NCBI RefSeq assembly: GCF_050003625.1
Contig: NC_134399.1
Span: 151,832,473 to 151,896,472, forward strand
Length of the DNA stretch: 64,000 bases
Direction: 5' to 3'
Source: Haematobia irritans
Lineage: Eukaryota; Arthropoda; Insecta; Diptera; Muscidae
Part shown: positions 25,701-36,000 of the stretch, in pieces
How the letters are laid out: each line of letters starts with the position of its first letter
Numbering within the stretch: the first letter of the stretch is position 1
Translations under genes and position numbers: made by a program
Notes under the pieces: model-generated
The model's database searches: none
What the model was told of the DNA's origin: nothing
The model's input: only the letters and a program-made list of their open reading frames with translations

Positions 25701-28700
25701 CCCTGAATGGTACATCCAGTCTCAACTATAGCCGGGAATTTTCACCTTCGGATCGTACATTCCGAGCTACACAACTGCTAGCCGAACGCTATTACATATT
25801 CAGTGTTACCGCCCAGACCAGACTGGGTTGGGGAAAGACTGCCTCCGTTTTGGTTTATACAACCAATAATCGTGACAGACCGCAACCTCCTTCAATGCCC
25901 CAAATTTCCCGAAGCCAAATACAAGCTCACCAAATTACTTTCAATTGGACCCCAGGAAGAGATGGATTTGCCCCACTGCGCTATTATACTGTGCAAATGC
26001 GTGAAAATGAAGGCCCTTGGACACTTCTCCCCGAAAGAGTAGATCCTAGTGTAACCTCGTATACAGCATCAGCTTTGAAGCCCCACACAACATACCAATT
26101 TCGTATACAGGCCACGAATGATTTGGGACCTTCGGCATTTAGTAGAGAAAGTATTATAGTGCGAACCTTACCAGCCGCTCCTTCAGTCCCTGTGACAAAT
26201 TTGAAAGTAGTACCTATAACCACAACATCGGTACGAGTCAAATGGAATGCTTTGGAGACTTCAATGTGGAATGGCGATGCTACTACCGGAGGCTATCGCA
26301 TACTGTATCAGCAATTATCAGATTTTCCCACAGCTCTGCAGGCCACACCCAAAACTGATGTTATGGGTATTAATATTGATTCTGTAGTTCTATCGGATCT
26401 CCAGCAAGATCGTAATTACGAAATTGTAGTCTTACCATTCAACTCCCAAGGTCCAGGTCCTGCAACACCTCCTGTAGCTGTATATGTAGGTGAAGCCGTA
26501 CCTACTGGTGAACCCCGAGCTGTAGATGCTGCCCCTATATCAAGTACCGAAGTACGCCTACGCTGGAAACCTCCAAAGCAAAGCATGCAAAATGGTGACC
26601 TTTTGGGTTACAAAATATTTTATTTGGTAACAGATTCCCCGCAAGAATTGGAAGAGGGTAAATCGTGGGAAGAAGAAATCGAAGTGGTCTCAGCCACAGC
26701 CACCTCACATAGTCTAGTATTTTTGGATAAGTTCACCGAATATCGTATACAAATACTGGCCTTTAATCCAGCTGGTGATGGGCCAAGGTCATCACCCATT
26801 ACCGTTAAGACATTACAAGGTCTACCCAGTGCTCCGCAGAATTTACGTTTTGAGGATATTACTATGCAATCGTTGAAGGTCTCTTGGGATCCACCGAAAT
26901 TTAAAAATGGTGAAATTCTAGGCTATCTTGTAACCTATGAGACAACAGAAGAAAATGAAAGTAAGTTGAATGCAATTGAGTTGTAGTTGCTAATTGATTG
27001 ATTGATTTTTTTTTCACAGAATTCAGTAAACAGGTCAAGCAAAAAGTTTCTGGTACTAGTTTATTGGTACAAAATCTGGAAGAGGAAGTAACCTATACAT
27101 TTACTGTGCGTGCTCAAACAATAGATTATGGTCCAGCAGTTAGTGAGAATGTTACTACGGGACCCCAGGACGGGTCACCTGTAGCCCCTAGAGATCTGAT
27201 ATTGACCAAAACATTATCCAATGTAGAAATGCACTGGCTGAATGGACCTTCGGGTCGGGGACCAATATTGGGTTATTATATAGAAGCGAAAAAGCGAGGT
27301 GAGTATTCGAAAAGAGTTTTCGTTTTCTACTTTATTTGGATTTCTGGTTTATATTGGAATTTGGTTTGTTATGATTTTTTTATTCTTCTATATAATATTA
27401 AATATGTCATATCATTTTATAAAAATAAGAGTTTTGTTCGATTATGGAATCATCCGAAAGAATTTAGTTTAAAACATAAACTAATAAAACCAATTTCGTT
27501 ACCTACACCCAAAGAAATTTTTTAGTTGGCATTGCAGAAAAATCTAGAAAAACAGCAAAAATCTGCGGTCATCCTAAATAATTAAGATTAAAAAATGAAA
27601 CAATTTTCGTTGCATACGCCCAAAGTAGTTTGTTAGTTAGCATAACAGAAAAATCAGCTAATGCCCCTTGCAGACTATAAGTTTATCCGGACGACAGTGG
27701 TCGTGTCGAACATATCCCATATATTGGCCACATTATAAGTTAAGTCCGAAGGCATAATCGATACTGCTGCATGTTTATGGGATCGTTAACACATTTACCT
27801 ATTATTTAGTCATCAATGAATTGTCGTATCGATTGGACACACTGTAAGATTCTTTACAAACACACACATTCCGTCCGGAAAAACTTATAGTCTGTGAGAC
27901 GCATAAGACAGTAAAAAGTCTGCTGAAAAAGAGAAAGCAGTCACAGTTTGATAAAATAGCATACATTGTCTACGATTTTTTGAGCACTAAAACATGTTAT
28001 AGTTTGGCTTAAACGAATTAAAAAGTTAAATGCAAAAACTTAGAAGTATTTTTGTAATCAAAGGTAATTATTTTTTGAGCATAAAAAAATTCGTGCTGGG
28101 AGTACCATCCCTACATTTAAAAATATTTTCTAAGCAAAGCAACATTCGAGGATGAACGTAGTCAATGTCTTAATCAATAAATGGGAAGAATACGCAGAAA
28201 AAATTTCTAATTCATAAAAGAAATTAATTTATGTAATTAATTTTCAAATTAAAATTACTTCAAAGAAAATTATGGTATCAACCACAGAGTTAAATAAAAA
28301 TTGATTGATGTTTCATTTTTATACCCACCACCATAGAATGGTGACGGGGGTATAATAAGTTTGTCATTCCGTTTGTAACACATCGTAATATCGATTTCCG
28401 ACTATATAAAGTATATATATTCTTGATCAGGGAGAAATTCTAAGACGATATAACCATGTCCGTCTGTCTGGCTGTCTGTCTGTCTGTTGTAATCACGCTA
28501 CAGTCTTCAATAATCAATCACGCTACAGTCTTCAATAAGCAATCGTGCTGAAATTTTGCACAAACTCGTCTTTTGTCTGCAGGCAGGTCAAGTTCGAAGA
28601 TGGGCTATATCGGTCCAGGTTTTGATATAGTCCCCATATAAACCGACTTCCGGATTTGTGGTCTTGGGCTTATAGAAATTGTAGTTTTTATCCAATTTGC

Positions 28701-31700
28701 CTGAAATTTGAAATCTAGAGGTATTTTCGGACCATAAAGAAGTGTGCCAAAAATTGTGAGTATCGGCCCATGTTTTGGTATAGCCCCCATTATAGACCGA
28801 TCTCCCGATTTTACTTCTTGGGCTTCTAGAATCCGCAGTTTTTATTCAATTTACCAGAAATTCGAAATCGAGAGGTATTTTAGAACCATAAAGAGGTGAA
28901 CCAAAAATGGTGAGCATCGGTCCATGTTTTGGTATGGTCCCCATATAAACCATCCTCCCGATTTGGGGTCTTGGGCTTATAGAAACCGTAGTTTTTATCC
29001 AATTTGTCTGAAATTGGAAATCTAGAGGTATTTTAGGACCGTAAAGAGGTGTACCGAAATTGGTGAGTATCGGTCCATGTTTTGGTATATCCCCCATATA
29101 GACCGATTTCCCGATTTTACTTCTTGGGCTTCTAATCCGAAGTTTTTTTCCAATTTGCCTGAAATTGGAAATCTAGAGGTATTTTCTGGCCATAAAGAGG
29201 TGTGCCGAAAACGGTGAGTATCGGTCCATATTTTAGTATAGCCCCCATAAGAACGATTTCCCGATTTAACTCCTAGGGTTTCTAGAAACCGTAGTTTTTA
29301 TCCGATTTGCCTAAAATTGAATTTTAGGCTCACAAAAACGTGTATCGGATTAAGTTTTTATCGGTCCATTTGGTAATGACTCCATATAAATCGACTGATC
29401 ATGAAAATTGCTTGAAACTCAATGTAAAATTTCCAGATTTTTTTCTCGGGTGAAAATCTACAGATTTAAGATTTCAAATCAAGACGTTATTTTATAATTT
29501 TATTGCACACTTACAAAAGATGTTAAAGATTCCTCTAAAACTCAAACAAAAATGGTTCTTATTAATCCAGAATCTTACATAGTCTTCATAGGTAAAATCT
29601 TTAAATTTATCTTCGGGAAGTGTACTGGTTGAACTGCTCTGATTGATCTGTCCTCAAACCCCCCTGCAATTTCAAAGCAAAACCTAATATTTGATTCATG
29701 GTGGTGGGTATTTAAGATTCGGCCCGGCCGAACTTACTGCTGTATATACTTGTTTTCGGTTAATTTAATTGATTTTGATTGTAAAAATCAATTAATTTTT
29801 ATTTGAAGCAGTCAGAATTTATAGAACATCGCTTCCTTTTTCAGTTAATTTTGTGATTGATTCAATTTAAAAAAAAGGGATTTTCAAATAGAAAACTCAG
29901 TTAAAAGAGATGAATGAGAATAGGTATCCAATTCATGGTTGCCACAGTTGGTAGAATTCTACCAAAAATGGTAGATTTTTACTGTTTGATAGATTCGTAA
30001 AGGGTGATTTGTTAAGAGCTTGATAACTTTTTTTTTAAAAAAAAACGCATAAAATTTGCAAAATCTCATCGGTTCTTTATTTGAAACGTTAGATTGGTCC
30101 ATGACATTTACTTTTTGAAGATAATTTCATTTAAATGTTGACCGCGGCTGCGTCTTAGGTGGTCCATTCGGAAAGTCCAATTTTGGGCAACTTTTTCGAG
30201 CATTTCGGCCGGAATAGCCCGAATTTCTTCGGAAATGTTGTCTTCCAAAGCTGGAATAGTTGCTGGCTTATTTCTGTAGACTTTAGACTTGACGTAGCCC
30301 CACAAAAAATAGTCTAAAGGCGTCAAATCGCATGATCTTGGTGGCCAACTTACCGGTCCATTTCTTGAGATGAATTGTTCTCCGAAGTTTTCCCTCAAAA
30401 TGGCCATAGAATCGCGAGCTGTGTGGCATGTAGCGCCATCTTGTTGAAACCACATGTCAACCAAGTTCAGTTCTTCCATTTTTGGCAACAAAAAGTTTGT
30501 TAGCATCGAACGATAGCGATCGCCATTCACCGTAACGTTGCGTCCAACAGCATCTTTGAAAAAATACGGTCCAATGATTCCACCAGCGTACAAACCACAC
30601 CAAACAGTGCATTTTTCGGGATGCATGGGCAGTTCTTGAACGGCTTCTGGTTGCTCTTCACTCCAAATGCGGCAATTTTGCTTATTTACGTAGCCATTCA
30701 ACCAGAAATGAGCCTCATCGCTGAACAAAATTTGTCGATAAAAAAGCGGATTTTCTGCCAACTTTTCTAGGGCCCATTCACTGAAAATTCGACGTTGTGG
30801 CAGATCGTAAGTCTATTCATGATGAAATGTCAAAGCATACTGAGCATCTTTCTCTTTGACACCATGTCTGAAATCCCACGTGATCTGTCAAATACTAATG
30901 CATGAAAATCCTAACCTCAAAAGAACACCCTTTAGAATTCTTGATGTATTGGTAGATTTTGCAAAATATTCTTCCCCAACTAAGAGGTACTTCACAAATT
31001 TCCTCTAGAAATATAATTTTGACAAAATTTTCTATAGAAATAAAATTTTGACAAAATTTTCTCTAGAAATAAAATTTGGCAAATAATATTTTGACAAAAT
31101 AAATAAATACATTTTTGACAAAATTTTCTATAGAAATAAAATTTTGACAATATTTTCTATAGAAATATAATTTTGACAAAATATTCTATAGAAATAAAAT
31201 TCTGACAAAATTTTCTATAGAAATAAAATTTTGATAAAATATGCAATAGAAATAAAATTTTGACAAAATTTTCTATAGAAAAAAAATTTTGACAAAATTT
31301 TCAATAGAAATAAAATTTTGAAAAAAAATCTATAGATATAAAATTTTCTATAGAAATAAAATTTTGACAAAAATTTCTATAGAAATAACAGTTTGACAAA
31401 ACTTTCTAAAGCAATAAAGTTTTGAGAAAGTTTTCTATAGAAATAAATTTTGAAAAAAATTTCTATAGAAATAACATTTTGACAAAATTTTCCATAGAAA
31501 TAACATTTTGAAAAAATTTTCTATAGAAATAAAATTTTGACAAAATTTTCTATAGAAATAAAATTTTGACAAAATTTTCTCTAGAAATAAAATTTGGCAA
31601 ATAATATTTTGACAAAATAAATAAATACATTTTTGACAAAATTTTCTATAGAAATAAAATTTTGACAATATTTTCTATAGAAATATAATTTTGACAAAAT

Positions 31701-32967
31701 ATTCTATAGAAATAAAATTCTGACAAAATTTTCTATAGAAATAAAATTTTGATAAAATATTCAATAGAAATAAAATTTTGACAAAATTTTCTATAGAAAA
31801 AAAATTTGACAAAATTTTCTATAGAAATAAAATTTTGACAAAATTTTCTATAGAAATAAAATTTTGACAAAATTTCATATTGAAATAAAATTTTGACAAA
31901 ATTTTCTATAGAAATAAAATGTTGACAAAATTTTCTATAGAAATAAAATTTTGACAAAATTTTCAATAGAAATAAAATTTTGAAAAAAAATCTATAGATA
32001 TAAAATTTTCTATAGAAATAAAATTTTGACAAAAATTTCTATAGAAATAGCAGTTTGACAAAACTTTCTAAAGCAATAAAGTTTTGAGAAAGTTTTCTAT
32101 AGAAATAAATTTTGAAAAAAATTTCTATAGAAATAGCATTTTGACAAAATTTTCCATAGAAATAACATTTTGAAAAAATTTTCTATAGAAATAAAATTTT
32201 GACAAAATTTTCTATAGAAATAAAATTTTGATAAAATTTTCTATTGGAATAAAATGTCGACAAAATTTTCTATAGAAACAAAATTTTGACAAAATTTTCT
32301 AGAGGAATAAATTTTTGATAGGATATTTATAGAAATAAAATTTTGATGAGATATTTCATAGAAATACAATTTAGATAACATTTTCTGCAGAAATAAAATC
32401 TTAACAAAATTTTCTATAGAAATAATATTTTATAGAAATACAATTTTGACAAAATTTTCTATAGAAATAAAATTTTGAAAAATTTTCTAAAGAATTGTCT
32501 AAAAACAATGTTTTTTATTTGGTAGTTTTTTAGTAAATTTTCTTCAAATTTTGGTAGATGATTTTTGTCTCGAGTGGCAACCGTGGTCCAATTACATGTT
32601 TAATGGGGTTATTATTCCAATTAACATTTTAATTAAAAACGTACACATTTTCAATTATGTCCATTTTTTAAATTGATTAAAAAGCTAATTGTAAAAGTTG
32701 ATTTTTAAATGGATTACATATCTTTTGGTGATGTTTTTTCTGTATAAAAAATAACTCACTGCGCTGCACTGAATTTCTAGACGCGTAAGAAAACAAATAT
32801 TTTGTTAATTTTATTTTTATACCCACCACCATAGAATGGTGACGGGGGTATAATAAGTTTGTCATTCCGTTTGTAACGCATCGAAATATCGATTTCCGAC
32901 TATATAAAGTATATATATTCTTGATCAGGGAGAAATTCTAAGACGATATAACGATGTCCGTCTGTCC

Positions 32968-33005
<38 letters not shown>

Positions 33006-36000
33006 TGTAATCACGCTACAGTCTTCAATAATGAAGCAATCAGGCTGAAATTTTGCACAAACTCGTCTTTTGTCTGCAGGCAGGTCAAGTTCGAAGATGG
33101 GCTGTATCGGTCCAGGTTTTGATATAGTCCCCATATAAACCGACCTCCCGATTTGGGGTCTTGGGCTTATAGAAACCGTAGTTTTTATCCAATTTGCCTG
33201 AAATTTGAAATCTGGAGGTATTTTGTGACCGTAAAGAGGTGTGCCAAAAATGGTGAGTATCGGTCCACGTTTTGGCATAGCCCCCATATAGACCGATCTC
33301 CCGATTTTACTTCTTGGGCTTATAGAAACCGCAGTTTTTATTCAATTTACCTGAAATTGGAAATCTAGAGGTATTGTAGGACCACAAATACGTGTGCCAA
33401 AAATTGTGAGTATCGGTCCATATTTTGGTATAGCCCCCATATAGACCGATCTCCCGATTTTACTTCTTGGGCTTCTAGAATCCGAAGTTTTTATTCAATT
33501 TACCTGAAATTGGAAATCTAGAGGTATTGTAGGACCACAAATACGTGTGCCAAAAATTGTGAGTATCGGTCCATATTTTGGTATAGCCCCCATAAAGACC
33601 CATCTCCCGATTTTACTTCTTTGGCTTATAGAAATCGCAGTTTTTATTCAATTTACCGGAAATTGGAAATCTAGAGGTATTGTAGGACCACAAATACGTG
33701 TGCCAAAAATTGTGAGTATCGGTCCATGTTTTGGTATGTTCCCCATATAAAACGACCTCCCGATTTGGGGTCTTGGGCTTATAGAAACCTTATTTTTTAT
33801 CCAATTTGTCTGAAATTGGAAATCTAGAGGTTTTTTAGGATCATAAAGAAATGTGCCGAAAATGGTGAGGATCGGTCCATATTTTGGTATAGCCCCCATA
33901 TAGACCGATTTCCCGATTTTACTTCTTGGGCTTCTAGAATCCGAAGTTTTTATCCTATTTGCCTGAAATTGGAAATCTAGAGGTATTTTCGGGTCATAAA
34001 GAGGTGTGCCGAAAACGGTGAACATCGGTCCATATTTCAGTATAGCCCCCATAAGAACGATCTCCCGGTTTAACTCCTTGGGTTTCTAGAAACCGTAGTT
34101 TTTATCTGATTTGCCTGAAATTGTAAATATTCTGGTATTTTAGGCTCACAATAACGTGTATCGGATTAGGTTTTTATAGGTCCATTTGGTAATGCCTCCA
34201 TATAGACCGACTTCACTTCTTGAGGGTGTAGAAGGCGCACTGATCATGAAAGTTGCTTGAAACTCAATGTAAAGATTTTACTTCTGCAGATTTAAGATTT
34301 CAAATCAAGACGTTATTTTATAATTTTCTTGCACACTTACAAGAGATGTTAATGATTCCTCTAAAACTCAAACAAAAATGGTTCTTATAAATCCAGAATC
34401 TGATATAGTCCTCATGGATGAAATCTTTAAATTTATCTTCGGGAAGTGTCCTCAAGTCCTCAAGCCCTCCTGAAATGTCAAAGGACACCCTAATATTTGG
34501 TTCATGGTGGTGGGTATTTAAGATTCGGCCCGGCCGAACTTACTGCTGTATATACTTGTTTATTCTTAATTTGTGTGATTACGAAATAATGAATGCCTAT
34601 TTGGTAGAGTTTTCGCTAGGTTTTCTCATTGCAAAGCTACTTTCAAAACTTTAGTTTCTTCCAATTAAGAACATTTGTTATACCTTTTTTATGTAATCGA
34701 ACAAAACCTCTAATACATCAATTCATCCATCCAACACAAAAATAAAATATACATATGGAATATGGATTCCATTGTAATGGGTTATTGGTAATTTATTTAT
34801 TTTTGTTTTCCAATTTCTTCTCTAAATTTCCTTTCCCAATCAAAATTAACTTTGGCTATGCTGGTGTAAAAATTAAAACTGCTTTTGTAGAACGAGGCGA
34901 ACCATCATTTATTTGTAAGTATAGGTTACTGGAAAACAAATTGCATTTTTAGAACCCCTTAGAATTTAAAACAAAAAAAAAACGTCTTAACATAAGTATT
35001 GTAGTTTACTCATATATCCTTACTAATGCTTAATAATATTCTCGATTCCTTAGATATAGATTATAAATGCAATAAAAAAAATAAAAAAATAACCTAACAA
35101 AATTTAGCAAACATTTTTTTTTTTATATTTGACAAAAAAATCTCGAAACATATTCTAATATATTTTTTTATTTCCTTCTAAATATAGACGACTCCCGTTG
35201 GGAGACAATAACGAAAACAACCACCGGTACTATACAGGATTTTACAGTTAGCTACCAAAGTCTACTGCCATCAACAGCATATACTTTTAGGGTTATAGCA
35301 TACAATCGTTATGGTATATCCTTCCCAGTTTATTCTAAGGATTCAATATTGACGCCTTCGAAATTGCATTTAGAATATGGTTATCTACAGCATAAACCTT
35401 TCTATAGGCAAACATGGTTTATGGTAGCATTGGCTGCCACCTCTATAGTGATTATAATTATGGTTATAGCAGTTTTATGTGTTAAAAGTAAAAGCTATAA
35501 ATATAAACGTAAGTTTCAAGAGTTTAATAAATACAGAAAATATCTGAATTGGGATTACCAATTTAAGTCAATTAAGTTTTGCTATGTTTTTTTTATTGTA
35601 AAATTAAAATGAAATTAAATTTAAAATAAAGCAAAAATATATATTTCAACAAGTAATGTCAAATAATTTAGTTGACTTTTAAATCGGTTATTCCAATAAA
35701 AAACATATCTCAGTGTAGACGAGACAATGATTTTAATATTTTTATTTTTATCTATTGCAGAAGAAGCTCAAAAAACGCTTGAAGAATCTATGGCCATGTC
35801 GATAGATGAGCGCCAAGAATTGGCTTTAGAATTATATCGCTCCCGTCACGGGGTAGGGACTGGTACTCTAAACAGTGTGGGTACACTTAGTCGTGGCACT
35901 TTAGGCACACTTGGACGTAAAAATAATAACCGACCGCCCAATAATGTGCAATTAGGTAAAAGTCCGCCTCGACCTTCACCGGCATCTGTGGCCTATCACA

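Larger units (their letters stand above)
29934..32585. mobile_element. hAT-like element carrying a mariner and 29-bp array
   Basis: Inverted ends CATGGTTGCCAC and GTGGCAACCGTG (11 of 12) flanked by ATCCAATT (29926-29933) and GTCCAATT (32586-32593), a 7-of-8 target duplication as for hAT elements. The interior is a mariner insertion (30000-30932) and 29-bp array 3. No hAT transposase. Confidence 0.7.
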
